Assembly: GCA_037447655.1 (NCBI GenBank)
Contig: JBBHKE010002863.1
Location: 307,119 to 371,118, forward strand
Direction of reading: 5' to 3'
From: Zygnema cylindricum
Lineage: Eukaryota > Streptophyta > Zygnematophyceae > Zygnematales > Zygnemataceae
Length of the DNA stretch: 64,000 nucleotides
The notes below the pieces were generated by a model that did not search any database, had not been told where the DNA came from, and saw only the letters and a program-made list of their open reading frames with translations. Made by a program: the position numbers and the translations under genes. Shown piece by piece: positions 47,314-60,289 of the stretch (position 1 is the first letter of the stretch; each line of letters begins with the position of its first letter).

Positions 47314-50300
47314 ATGGCTGCTGCTGTCGTTGTTTCAAACGCTGTAATTAGTGGTAAATGGAAAATTGCAAGCCAGCCAGTTCTTAACACTTGCGAGAAC
47401 AGCCAGCTAACTTTGGAGCAACTATGTGTACCGTGGAGTTCCGCAAATCTGTCTGGGACTTGCAGAAGCTCTTTGAATGTTGATAAAAATTGCAAGTGCT
47501 GTCTATTTGGTAAGAAGCTAGAAAAAAAAAAAAATCTTGGAACTCGGCGCAGGTTCTGTACTCTAACAGAAGCAACTGCTGAGGTTGGAGAGAAGGAGAG
47601 TAGCATTGACAGTAGTGCCGTAAAGACTTGGAAGAGCTTGGAGAATGCTGTTGCTAATGGAAAACCACAATCAAGCCTCACTGTTGATTGGTCAAGCACC
47701 GATTCAAGAACAGCAAGCCATGAAGGGTCCAATGGTAGTGCAACAAGCAGTGGCGACAGCCATGATCAAGGCATTACACAGTTCTTACGTGGAAAAAATA
47801 TACTTATAACAGGCGCCACAGGTTTCTTGGCAAAAGGTGTGTGAGGAAATGGATTTTAATTACCTGTAGCACTTATTTGATTAGGCCGGTATTTATTGTG
47901 CATGTCAATTGTTGGTGAATAAGAATGATAATATTCCGGTTTTTTTAATTCACAAAGTTTTTTTTTTGTATTTTTCTGCTTCGATCACCCAGCACGAAGT
48001 ACCAAAAACTAGGTTATAACAGTTTAATCAATTTGGCGGAACATGATAGAAAGGTTTAAATGGTTTAATTCATGTTGCTGAAAATTTGATCAAAGCTTAG
48101 GTCTTGGTGTTTTAGCAACCTATGTTGTCTCTCTTGGTTGCTGATATACATTTCTGTTTTATTGTTTTCTAAAGGCAGTAATAATAAAAAAGGTATTGCA
48201 GGTCTTACTAGGTTACCAGTAAACATTGTCTAGTTTTTGACCCCGCCATCAATCTGACAAGTTTCGATATCACTGTTAGAAGGTCTTTGTTGTCATGCTT
48301 TTAATGCCATTCAAGCTACCACTTGTGCGTTTATATGACAGTGCTGGTGGAAAAGGTGCTAAGAGAGCAGCCAGACGTCGGGCATATTTACCTTGTAATT
48401 CAAGGAAGAGCTGATGTTTCAGCAAATCAGAGGCTTGAGAGGCAGGTTTGTGCGCTTCTCTCTTCTGGTGGCGCGCTGGCCTTAGTTATAGTTGTGACAT
48501 GTAAGCTCTACAGGGAACATCTTTGTGAAAGGTCACGCTAGCTGTAATTGTCTTATGTTGGATCTATTGGTTCATACTATCCACCGTGCTTGAGCATCAG
48601 GCTTTACCCTACTGCCATTCTGAAGTATAGGATTGCCGTAAGCCTGTTACCTAACGGTTACAATTTGCTCGTTGTCCCAGCGTAATGGTCTATTGTGGAT
48701 GAAAATCGTTTTCCTTGAAAATTGTCATGGCAGGTTATTGGTTCTCAAGTGTTCGATTTATTGCGAGAAACACATGTGGCTGAATATGGAAAATTTATGT
48801 TGAGCAAATTAACTGCAGTGGAGGGCAATATCTCTCAAGAAGGTCTTGGATTGTCTACCACGGTCGCAGAAGAGCTGATGGCGAAAGTGGACATAATGAT
48901 TCACTCGGCCGCCAGCACTACATTCGACGAGAGGTTTGCATCACAAACGCCTAAGCTAGAAAGGCAAAATGCTGCACGTCTTCAAAATTTTCCTCCTAAG
49001 AATCATGCTGCTGAACTTTAGACGCTGCTACAAAACAAATAAAATTGTTGCTGGTTCTTGCCTCAGCTGAATTGCAATGGGACTAGTTTTTTTCTAATCA
49101 GGTGCTGTACCTGGTGGACTGGGGCTGGCTACTGGAACCAAGAATATGCTTTTATAGGCATGATGGCCCCTATAAATTTAGTATGGAGCCTTTCAATGTC
49201 AGATGTTTAGAAGTAGCATGCCGCACGTTTTGAAAGCGAACTCATCTTTTTGGTTTGTAAGGGAGTAATATATCCTTCACATGCAGATTTAAGATTAACA
49301 AGGTGAAGGTTGATAGGAAGGTAGCAGCAAGATACATTTAGTAAACACATCATCATTGTGGACATTAGTGCTTCACTGCAGGTATGATGTTGCTCTGAAT
49401 GTAAACACCCTTGGAGCACTTCGAGCAGCTCAGTTTGCGGAGAGTTGTAAAAAGCTTCAAGTTCTTTTGCATGTTTCTACAGGTAAACCATACATATGTT
49501 TGCCCATGCTGGCAGTTAAATTTTGCATGATTTCCTGTCTGAATTATGTGTTTGCATATGGGCATTGGCTGAATTTTTTGGATTTTTATTTTGCAGGGAA
49601 GAGTAGAGTCAGCGTCAATCTATGGTAACATCATTTATAATTCTGACTCGCAACGAGCTAGTTTCTAGATTGCGTCTGAATTGGAGAATCTGTCAATTTT
49701 TTGGAGATAAGTTCAAAGAATTTTAATCAGATCAGGCAAGTATTTAAGGCATGTCCATAGGCTGCACATAGTGAGCTGGTGAAAATTGCGGCTACTTGAT
49801 GCGGCCAAATCTTTTTTGCGTCAAACATGTAACTTGACGGGTAATACTCCTTGTGCAGCGTTTGTGAATGGCCGAAGAATTGGAAAGACAGCAGAACGAC
49901 CTTTCCTCTTGGGAGATTCCATTGCCAAGGAACTTCAAGGTGGAGAGAATGTGCCAAAACTAGATGTGGAAGAAGAATTAGTATTGATGAACAAAGAGCT
50001 GAGAGCTGCTGAAGCTGAAGCTGCAGCCATGAGTTCAGAGAAACACCAGGCATATATTCAAAAAAGAATGGTCACACTTGGGTTAGAAAGGTGAGTTGGC
50101 TTGTGCAAACTGAGATCGAACTTTTGCCCTGGATTGGTTGATGGATAAATGATTTTCTATAGATTGTTCCCACTTAGTGGATTCTAGTATGAAGCGCTGT
50201 TGGAATTAGCAATACATCGATGTACTGGTTGTAACTTGACACGAGAATATAATATAAGGGAGTTTAATCGTCTCAATTTTCTGAAGAACCTCTGCCATAA

Positions 50301-53300
50301 AGTTGAAGGTGCACATGTTAGTGGTGCTGTACTTTAGGCATGGCGCGTTAGATTGGTCATGATAATTCATGTTTGTTTGATGGTAGCTGGACGAGCTGCT
50401 TACATTGTTATGTTCTTATTGTATGGACGTTGGCAGGGCTCACCTGTTCGGGTGGCAAGATACCTATGTATTTACAAAAGCAATGGGGGAAATGCTAATT
50501 TCAAGATATAAGCACAAGCTTCCTATTGCAGTAGTTCGGCCGAGTATCGTTGAAAGCTCTTTATCAGAGCCATTGCTGGGGTGGATGGAGGGCATTCGGT
50601 AAGCATTCTACTCGGCATTAGTTAGCTCGGTTGATGTTTTCGACTGGCATCCATGCGATCACTTGTCTGTGTGTTTTTTGCTGAATTACTGAAGATACTG
50701 TTTCTATATATGGGTCGATAGATTGGAATTGCCCCACTGAAGTCACAAATTAACAAATGTTACATTTTTAAGATGTTTTCTCATGCTTGGAGCATATCAT
50801 TTACAGGGAATTTGTTCGCTTATGACTTGCTGAATTCCTCAATTGCATAGCATTGATGAATGAGTGTTAAGTTCCACGTAGGTCCCAGCTCTAGTCGTTT
50901 CTAGGTCCCGTTGTGATGTAAAGTTTTTTATTTCCATCTTTTTTCAATTTTCCAGCATGGCAGATCCAATTTTCCTGGCTTACGGCAAGGGACAGGTGGA
51001 AGGGTTCCCGGCAGATTTTGATGGGGCTTTAGACATGGTAAGAACTTTTCCCCGATAAACTTCTTGTTTGTAGCTAGCTTCTGAAGCAACTCTGAAGTTC
51101 GCATATAAAAATGTTTGGTGCTCGTTTTGGCCTGGTTAGGAGTTTGAGTTTTAAAGGGAGGGTCTTTTCCAGCGGATCTTCTTCCTGGACGCGTTGAGAT
51201 GAACTGGAATCACGACTCTGAGTCTCCAAGGTTTTCAGAGGGTCAAACTGTTACTCGGAGATAGTTCTGCCTAACATGGCATTTGTCTTAGATATTTCTA
51301 GTGGGATGATTGAAGGTTCTCTGACGAATGATTACTAGTCTAGTCGTTGTACTGATCAACCTTTGAGCTAGAAATACATTATGAAGTGGCACCTTTGCTC
51401 CTTTAGAAAATGGAAAGCACCGGCATGTGGATATGTATTTGAAAAGCAATGATTATACAAAATGGAACTGTAATTGTCATCAAAGTGCAAAGTCAGGTTT
51501 GAAAAAAAAGAAATTGCAAGATAAACGAGGAATGAGTGGCTCGTTGTTAGTTAAGGTTAAAGTTTTGAGTTGAATGTTTTAGCTAATGAAGCCTTTGGGG
51601 GTGGATCTATGCAAAACTGGGTCTCTAAGAGATCGCAAGCAGTTTGTATTAAAACCTTGGACTTTAGATATTTTGGAAGGCTACAATGTGGTTTTACCTT
51701 CCTCGTAAAAACCATTTTTTCAATTTAGATGAACTGATAATAACTATCTCCTGATGTCCAAACTGCATTAGTTGGTTGCCTATACCTCGTTTAGAAGTAA
51801 AGTTCATATCAACTGGTCACACGCTAGCATTAGCAGCTATAGAATATTGTGCTCAATTTGTCTGTATATGTGCTCTATGAAGGTTGTGAAAGTTTAGGTT
51901 CCTCTTAGTCAATGTTTGTGCTATAAAGCACAAAGATTTTTGCCTGTTGGTGTTTTCTAACAAGAAGTGTTGTCGAATGTTAAATTGCGATAAGGCTCGT
52001 TATTGATTGAAAGTGCAATCACTATTTAGGCTGTACAAAGAAAGGATTGAAGCTGTCAAAGATGCTTTAGTTCTACTGAAGACTGTCTCGGTGCTTGTTT
52101 TTGACAAAAAATAAGTAGATCCAACATGTTTTGAGTTCTAATTCACACTCTCGTTTTTCGTGAGAGCGTAGACGATGTAGTTTGAGCCTTTGATGTCGTT
52201 AATTATCTGGCCAATTTATCCAAACTTAGATAGTATGTAGTCATAACATCTCTAACGTGGTGGCCAAAATAAAACACAAGGCCTTGAAAGGAGCTAGATT
52301 TTAGGTAAATCTATATTAAATCTTTAGGAAAGCAAATTCTAATCCATAGTCAAAATAAAATACAGGGCCATGAAAGGAGCTAGGTTCTAGGTAATTTTAT
52401 GCTAAGTCTTGAGGAAAGCAATGTTATAATCTACGTTTTTGGTTTTCAGCCTCCAATGACATGTCATTAATATATGACCAGTTTATCTAAATTTAAACAA
52501 TAGTTTGAAATATAGCACAAAGCCAAGAAAGGAACTAAGTTCTAGGTGAATATGTATTTTTAAATATTTAAAAAAGGGAATTTTGATCCATATTTCTGGC
52601 TCCTCAAAATCCAATTTGATGTTATGAGTATATGAGCAATTTATCATAGACTAGTACATGAACATTTCAATATTTATGCAACAATAGTGTTTGGAATCGA
52701 TTGAAGTTTCGTGACAACAAATCGTCAGTTGTCTCTTCTTTTATGAGTCGGGTCATAAAATGCATCAAGTTCACGCTACCCTTTTTTAGTGTCAATGCTA
52801 TTTGACTTTTGTTAAGTAGATAGTTGTAATCTAGTTAACACCTCTATATTCTTGTCAGATGAAGCGCTTTTAGTTAATCCATCTTTTTCCTTCAAGTGGG
52901 AAAAGAGCTTCCATGCGTGTCTCTATTCGCCCGGTTTAAAGTGGTTGCCATCTATAGAAAGTTGTGGTTACATGCTTCATTGCAATTCACTGGGACGTAG
53001 AGTATTACAAAGATATCTGTAGCTTTTCTTGATACACTCTTGTTTGGATAGAGTAATGCCATATTTTGTCGACTATTCTAAAATAATGGGCATCACTATT
53101 GTTTTCTCATCGACACTTAGTTCGTTTGAAGTAACAGTGGAGATGCACGAGGTGTGATGATATGTCCTTGCTTTTCTCTCCTCACTGCAAGAAGATGTTT
53201 CAGAATCTCCTGATCCTCAACCTTTATGTGACCTAATCGTTAATATTGTTAAATATCTTTGTATTTGCACTGAGGACTAGAGTCGATGTGTATCACACCA

Positions 53301-55532
53301 GAAAATGCATTGAAGTAATTAAATGGTGGATTTTAGGAGACAAATTGAAATCTTCAGCTTGTCACTAGGGTTCTTCAAAAAATTTCTTACAGTGAGTCTC
53401 CATGAGACTCCATGGGCACCATTTCTATGTCTCCATAAGGCTCCTATTTTTTAATCTGGTGGACAAATTTACTGCGGCAGTAATGGTGCAGTCCAAAAGT
53501 CGCAGTTCTGTTGCAAATCCAATAATTTCCAACCTACTTTGTCTTTTCAAATCCTCTGCATTGTTACATGTGGAAATTGAGGGAATGCTGGTGGGATTCT
53601 GAGCGAATATATCACCATCTTTGCTGGTCGGGAAACTTGACTTGTTACACGAATGCTGGTTGGATTCTGAGCGAATATGTCACCATTGTTGCTTCTCGGG
53701 AAGCTTGACTCCTTACACCAAGACCACCTTAAATACTTATGTGCAAGTGTCATCAGTTTCACCCACTGCGAATAGACAACAGAGACTCATCAATCTATGC
53801 ATTATGGGTTGAAGTTGTCCAGGACTGTCTTTGTCCGTTGTTTTTGCTACATGAAATTGCACCCTATGCTGATGTATTTTAGCACAGAGGATCACGAATT
53901 ATCAGGCCAGTGTCCTCACATTACTTGTGCCCATGTCCCCAAAAGGTATGAACTTGCATTTTCGGCCATGTTTTCACCCTGTGGTTAATGTTGCAGGTAC
54001 CTGTGGATTTGGTGATTAATGCCATGTTGGCAATGCTGGTCAAGCATGCCAAAAGCAATGGCCTTACCATCTATCATGTAGCCACGTCAGTTGTGAATCC
54101 ACTCACCAATGGGAAGCTAGCGGAGGCAGTTTCGGAGCATTTTAGCCTGTCACCCATGTTGGGCAAGGATGGCCGTCCAATAAGGGTTGAACCCATGAAG
54201 GTCTATGGTGCCCTCTATGGTTTTCAGGCCCACATGTGGTTCAAGTATCAACTGCCTCTTCAGGTACTGCTACAAAAAACTATTTCGGTGTACAAGCCTT
54301 GCAGGCTGTGCCTTCTGAGAGCAGATAATAGTTTTTCGGTGTATTTATACAATGCTGTCAGCTGTGGAGTTTCATGAAGTGTTTTTAACTAGCAGATGAG
54401 AGGACTGGGTTAACTGACAATAAGATAACACACTAGGAGTTGCTTTGGAATGGATGCATTTTTTTCAAGAAGGGCAATGTTCACATGTACTTGTTGTGCT
54501 AAGTATTACAAACTCAATAGAAAATTACAAAAGAGTGGTTAAACAAAAACAGCTTATTTGTTTTAATAAATATTCGCACTATATAATCACAAATCAATAT
54601 GAACAAGACGACGCTTTATTTCCACTTATGAATATTTACAAAAAAACGTCATTTCTACACCGGTCGATTTTGTAGTTATATGATAGTTGTGACATCGATG
54701 TGTGAAAGTCGCACGTTCTTAATAGATGTGCCTTGTTGGACCCGATTCTCATACATTATAGTCGCATTATTGTGGTGTGTCACCTAACGTAGCAATTCAC
54801 ATCCGATAGTACGGATTGTGGAAAAATTGATAACTGGAGAAAAGCTGGTTAGTGTATTGTGAGGATTTCCGTTGTTGGCCGTCTTTGTTCTCCTGTACCA
54901 TACCACCTCGGTCCTTTTCTAATGGAATTGTAGATTTCTCCTAAGAATGTTATAAAGAGTACTCAGTTAAGACTATAACGCTTGAAGACTCAGCTGTATA
55001 CTGTTTGATCACAACGACTCACATGTATTGTGTGATGGGGATTGGCTGTGTGTGGTTCTTAATTCCAGGCTGAAAAGTTTTTGACATCTTTCCAGAAGTC
55101 TTCTGCTACCTAATCTTCATGTGAACAGAATCTCTTATGAATCTGGGGGAAGTCCCCTTCCCTCTCTCCCTCCCCTCCCCTTCCCGCTTCCTCTCTCCTC
55201 TTCCCTCTTCCTCTCCTCTCCCTCCCCCTCCCACTCCCTCCCTCTTTTTTCTTTGGAGCTCTTTTCCAATGTAAATGATGAGGTAGGGAACACAGATCTC
55301 TCTGGTAAAACTTCAAATATATATCTGCGGTATTAAATTTCTTTGTCTTTGGTGGTCCGTTTTTCACAGATTCGATGCAACAAATACTCTTCAACTGTTT
55401 GCCGGTCTTTCTCCCGAAGAACAAGAGCGGTTCAACTTTGACCTTAGTAAGATCGATTGGCGCGATTATATTGTTCGAGTTCACATGCCTGGTTTGCGAC
55501 GATTCGTATTGAAGGGCAGAGGAAGCCAGTAA
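47314..55532 (+). CDS. Plastid fatty acyl reductase, MS2/FAR2-like (one C-terminal exon not found)
   Basis: Exons 47,314-47,836, 48,342-48,445, 48,734-48,933, 49,382-49,482, 49,859-50,090, 50,437-50,598, 50,956-51,037 and 53,997-54,263 join to 557 in-frame codons. All introns are GT-AG. The last exon is 55,370-55,532 (stop TAA 55,530-55,532). The N-terminal ~160 residues are Ser/Thr-rich, fitting a plastid transit peptide. The NADPH loop [10 protein letters not shown] closes exon 1 and [19 protein letters not shown] follows. VSTAFVNGRR crosses the exon 4/5 joint. The catalytic Tyr/Lys lie in [11 protein letters not shown] (exon 6), followed by VRPSIVESS and [16 protein letters not shown] and [12 protein letters not shown] come next, and the C-terminus holds [16 protein letters not shown]. 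The family reduces acyl-ACP/CoA to fatty alcohol for sporopollenin or wax. The exon expected between 54,263 (phase 0) and 55,370 (phase 2), the YxPYTFYGGR region, was not found. The gene may be damaged or that exon highly diverged. Confidence 0.85.
52262..52560. repeat. Three degenerate repeats in intron 7 of the reductase gene
   Basis: AAAATAAAACACAAGGCCTTG with GAAAGGAGCTAG(A/G)TT(T/C)TAGGT recurs at about 52,265, 52,360 and 52,520 with increasing divergence. Non-coding. Confidence 0.6.
53583..53718. repeat. Two-copy 68-bp tandem repeat in intron 7
   Basis: GAATGCTGGT(G/T)GGATTCTGAG with CGAATAT(A/G)TCACCAT(C/T)(T/G)TTGC, CGGGAA(A/G)CTTGACT and TTACAC occurs at 53,583 and 53,651. It lies within the 2,959-base intron between exons ending 51,037 and starting 53,997. 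Confidence 0.75.
55145..55252. repeat. CT-rich tract in the last intron region
   Basis: About 100 bases of CCCTCTCC/CTTCCTCTC words just upstream of the last exon of the reductase. It lies where the missing C-terminal exon would be expected. Confidence 0.8.
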
Positions 55533-56870
55533 TTTCATAGAGATATGGACCTTTTTACGCTTTTTGGACTTCCAACTGAAGCTCACTCGCCTTCGAAAGG
55601 GAAAATCGAAACGGAAACCGAAATGGTTGGGTTAAAGTTTTTACAGTATTTATGGTATTCGCAAAAGGTGGGGCTAAATTCATTTGTTTATCATCAGAAA
55701 TGACAAATATACAATTTGACGTATTACTGTGATAGCTACCAGTAAGATATTGTGCAAATTCAGATTTTAGAAGGTATTTTCTTTTTGCAGGTTCGCGATA
55801 GTTTTAGTGCCGCTCTTTTCCATCCCTACCCTTTTTTTTCTCTCCCTCGATTCCTCTCCTGTAGGCATTCTTTTTTCTCCTCTCCCCACTTCAATAGTTA
55901 AATATTGCTTCCTTAGTCCTCCCCTCACACTTGTTCACTTTTTAGGGAGAAGATTTGGAAGAAGATGGGAGAGGATCGGCGGCAGTCATTTATTTTCCCT
56001 ATTTTTCTCAAGTGGGGCTACATCTGGTGACATTTTGGAGTATTATGTCAGTCTGGTGTAAGGAATACCCACGTCACGTTGGTTATTTCAGGATTACGTG
56101 AAGTATCCGCTTTGAATCATTGATTATATGCGTAGTCCATGAAATGATGGTCAGGAACATTCTTTGCTGATCAAGCATTCAAACAGGGACAAACATTTTT
56201 GTCCCTTGGTTTGCCCTGTTTGAGTTAAACAAGTGAATGTTTATTTTGAAGGAACAATTGTTTGCAGAAATTTTCTGGCCGTCTTTTGTTGTGGGTTTAT
56301 GTAGTTCAGCTTCACCCTCACCAAATCAGCCTTACATGCTGTATTACTGTCACTGTCGATGGTTTTTTTTGTCATTTAAATCAAGTGTTCTTCGTGCACA
56401 CATTTTTCATTTCTATAAATGTTGCATTGCGGACAATCAAGGCCTGTTGCATCAACGCATTGTACCGTATCGCATTGTGTTATTACATTGTATCAGACAG
56501 GGAAATGGACATGTCATGGTTGCAGTAAATTGTAGGAGTCTACTGAAAGACTTTGATACCACGACCACTGCCATTAATTGGTATATAGGTCTTTAAACTT
56601 ATTTTAGATGTATGGAATATGTGATACATCTGAGGTGTATGGAGAGTACAAACCATATAAAATGTCACAAAAGCACAAACTGTACAAGATATGTCTACAT
56701 CAATTATCTATGGATGTCAATAACGGTGTACCGTGATGATTGACCACTGGACATATCAAGTCGATCTACCGAGCATGAAGACTCCTTAAAATAGTCTATG
56801 CCTACTATCATTCATAACGTGCAATGTGCAACATTTTGAAATCTTGCGGAATACTAAAGCCAACCAGTTG
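55533..56870. other. Downstream of the reductase gene, no further gene recognised
   Basis: Includes the presumed 3' untranslated region. Frames at 55,807-56,061 and 56,237-56,596 have no recognised domain. Confidence 0.4.
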
Positions 56871-56875
56871 GAGCA

Positions 56876-57235
56876 ACTCACTCAAGCCACTCACTTCGAG
56901 GCCGTCACAACGAGTCAGCCACTTCAAGCCACTCCCTCCACGCCACTCGCTTTACGAGCCACTCACTTCGGGGGCACGAACAACCAGCCACTCACTTTGA
57001 GACACTCACTCCGAGCAAATACCTAGGAGCTACCACTCAAAATCGCTTATCCAGTCTAAGCCACTCACTCCCCACCGCTCACTCTGGGCTTCTCACTCCC
57101 AACACTCCCATCCACTTCATTTGAGCCACTCACTCCATGCCGCTCACACTGAGCCACTCAATCTGAGCCATTAACCCTGATCCACTCACTCCGCGAGACT
57201 CACCTGAAGCCACCCAATACGAGCCACCAGCTCAT
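56876..57235. repeat. Degenerate short tandem repeat, CCACTCACT type
   Basis: GAGCCACTCACTCCG and variants (GCCACTCACTTCG, AGCCACTCACTCC, CCGCTCACTC) recur many times over about 360 bases with variable spacing of about 12-20 bases. The plus-strand frame at 56,826-57,026 that covers part of it is repetitive (QATHFEA, RATHFGG) and probably not a gene. Confidence 0.75.
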
Positions 57236-57239
57236 GGCG

Positions 57240-57529
57240 ATTATGATCATGTTGATTGTTATGGGCAAAGTTGATAAAAATCGGATTTAATCTCCTCGGA
57301 TTTAGCCCTTATCAGTACCATGAAATACCGATTTAGATTTTGATCGGTACAAAACACGAAATTTTGGTATATACATTGCACTTCGGTGTTGTTGTCATAC
57401 ACTGAGACGATGCAATACGATGTCTGTTCTATTCAACAACGTAAATTTTCATGATTTGTCTGATACAATGTGATAATACAATTCCACGACAGTAAATATC
57501 CAGATTTGTTAGAACAATATGATATTGTG
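57240..57529. other. Spacer, no gene recognised
   Basis: AT-rich, with ATCGG(A/T) and ACAATACGATGT/ACAATGTGATAATAC words. Nothing is assigned. Confidence 0.35.
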
Positions 57530-57737
57530 ATACTTTTGTTCGTGCAAGTTGTCGTTTTTGAGACACATTTCTCTCACTTTTTGTTCTCTTATTGTATGCT
57601 TTTTTTTGGCATTATTTTCTTCTAGTTTGTTCCTTGCCATAATCCTCCCCTCTTATCTTCTATAATAACCACCGATTTCTTCAACAATTGCCCAACATGG
57701 CCATGTCTCTTACAAACAGCTTGACTCCCACACAATT
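57530..57737. mobile_element. Fragment of dispersed repeat H (copy 3)
   Basis: From GATACTTTTGTTCGTGCAAG to CCCACACAATTTCG this matches the left end of copy 2 (58,459-58,680: GGTACTTTTGTTCTTACAGG ... CCCACACAATTTCGG). It is in the same orientation, about 900 bp upstream, with many substitutions. Confidence 0.65.
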
Positions 57738-58458
57738 TCGTCGAAAGAATAACAACGCCAAATTGAAGTACTTTTAAAGTTCAAAAGGATGCGAAATGTA
57801 CTTTGGTTCTTGCCCATTTTTCGTACGGCGTAAGATTTTTTCGTTGCAAGTCCCATTTTTTGTGAAAACGACGGAAAAAAACCCTTACTTTAAGACATGG
57901 GCACACCGCCTTAATCAAGAATATGTTTTTATCCTTCGATTGCCCGTAGCGTTCATTTGGTTTAACGTTGTTGTACACGTTTGCTGTACCATAAGGTTAT
58001 ATGTGTCGTTCGTTCTTGTCGTCGTTGGTATACATGTATGTACCCGTTATATGCGCGTTTATATGGTTGTAACGCGTTGTATGTTCTTGTGTGAATTTAC
58101 TGGCATGTAGGATATGATACTCCACGATATTTCGCTAAGAAGACGAATGAGAACGAAATTGAAAGGGATTCCATGCTTCTTAGAGGCATTAAAGGTGAAG
58201 TCTTCCTATTTAATGAGCATGCGTTGTGAGAGAGGAGACTAATATGTGTCATTTCTTAAGGAGAGAAAACAAATTTAAGCACATTCTTATGTCATGTTAA
58301 AATTAGCATATTGCACCCTAAGTCTGTCTTGTAAACAGTAGCAACTGTTATAGTTTCAAATTTTACTATTATACGTTTGTTCGCACTTAGTTAGTTGTGT
58401 CTTACTTTAATTCCGTCTGTTTGGTTATGTTCGTTTGCCGGAAATTTATCTTTCAGTG
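57738..58458. other. Spacer between H copies 3 and 2
   Basis: No gene recognised. A 104-codon plus-strand frame at 57,796-58,110 and its 65-codon minus-strand mirror show no domain. Confidence 0.35.
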
Positions 58459-59286
58459 TGGTACTTTTGTTCTTACAGGTTGTCGTTATAGAGACACCTT
58501 TCTCTCACATTTCGTTCTCTTTTTGTATTCTTCTTTTTGGCCTTTCTCTTGTTCTTTTCTTCCAATTCGTTCTTTACCGTGATTCTCCCCTCTTATCTTC
58601 AACAATAACCTCGAGTTTCTTCTACTTTCGCCCAACCTGGCCATACCTCTTATAACAGCTTTAATCCCACACAATTTCGGTTTTTTCTCAAAAAGCTTTC
58701 AAGTTTCCTTCAACCAACCATCATTTGTTATTAAGGAGACCAGTCCTGTTTAAACATACAAAGTATCAGATGAAAACATCATGAGCTTGAGCACGATGCC
58801 TCAATGCATGTATGTGTTATGGGATTTTTCAAATGGTTCCGTACATATCGGAAACGTTCATCGTATTGAAAATTCAAAGCTTATTTAACATTAAAAAGCA
58901 AACTAAACTTGAATTCCTCATTAATTTTGAATGGAAATTAATCCACATTTCATTCGTAACACGGATGATTGTTCTTCCAACATAAGATTTTCACGTATTT
59001 AGGAGTTTGCTTGATAGGTGGCTGGACAAAATATTTTTGGAGAACCTCATTGTCTTATAAACCATGAAATCATGATGGCACCTATCAAACTTAACATACA
59101 GTTTTTTTTTGTTCTTATGAAAACGTGAAAGATATGCAAATTATAAAATTATGTACTACGAATATAACAACATTATTGCTATTTAATTGTCCTACATAAA
59201 ATGATTGAAGGAATCAGTTAAAATTAAATTTGGCGGTTTGCAAAGCATGTAAGGAGTTTAGTCTATATAAAGGACAAAAAGCCTTG

Positions 59287-59441
<155 letters not shown>

Positions 59442-60289
59442 CATAGAAGTCTGGGACGATCAAGTTTTGTCGACGTGTGAGCAATAACAATTTTGTGGTA
59501 TTCTCTTTAAGCAAGGCGTTAAATGTACAACCTTGTTTCTTATCAACCTTGCGTCTTACCAACTGAAAATAATCTTGATGCTTGAAAATCATCACGGTAG
59601 AGAAGATTTAAAAACAAAGTCGTTGTTTTTAGTACACCTAACAAAATCTACGCTCCAAATCTTCGAAACATCACACATCTTATCCAAGAGAAAACCAAAT
59701 ATTTTCTGATATTCGTCATTTGAATGCCCTTCTCCCGAAGGCTCCCGCCTTTCTTCAAAGTGTCATTCTAGTTATTTACCATGATATACCATGTGCAAAA
59801 AAAGCTATGATTGCAAACACAACAATGGCAAAAATATGTAGAGGAGGAAAAGGAAGTGGGAGAAAAAGAAGTGTAAATAAATGGAGTGGAAACAAAGTAA
59901 ACGTAGTAGAAAAAGAAGAATCCAAATAAAGAAAACATAAAATTAGAAAAAAATATGTGAAAAACGATAACTTGAGGAAGGTGTCCTATGAAGGAGTTGA
60001 GGCAATTTCAACAAATCTTAGACTTTCGACCATATTCAATTATGACAGTGTTTACGCGTCTCTAAAAACTTTCCATAGACGGGAAGCAACACGCTCCGTT
60101 ACCTTCAATAAAGGTGAATTTGAAGCTTTACGGTAGAAGTACGGTTAACATTCTTGTATATTTACAATGGTTTTCTTTAAGCTTTGTACGGCAAAAGGCA
60201 CAGTTTCATTGAGCACTCGGCTCAATTCTGATTGGTTCTCACAGGCTTGGGTTTGGTTAAACAAATTGAATTGTTGCAAATCGGTTTTT

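Noticed and set aside
54445-54675. 76-codon ORF as the missing reductase exon
   Set aside because: No acceptor or donor in suitable phase was evident, and the residues do not resemble the family's C-terminal segment.
55121-55336. Candidate for the missing reductase exon
   Set aside because: It is a CT-rich low-complexity frame ([13 protein letters not shown] type) with no resemblance to the conserved YxPYTFYGGR region.
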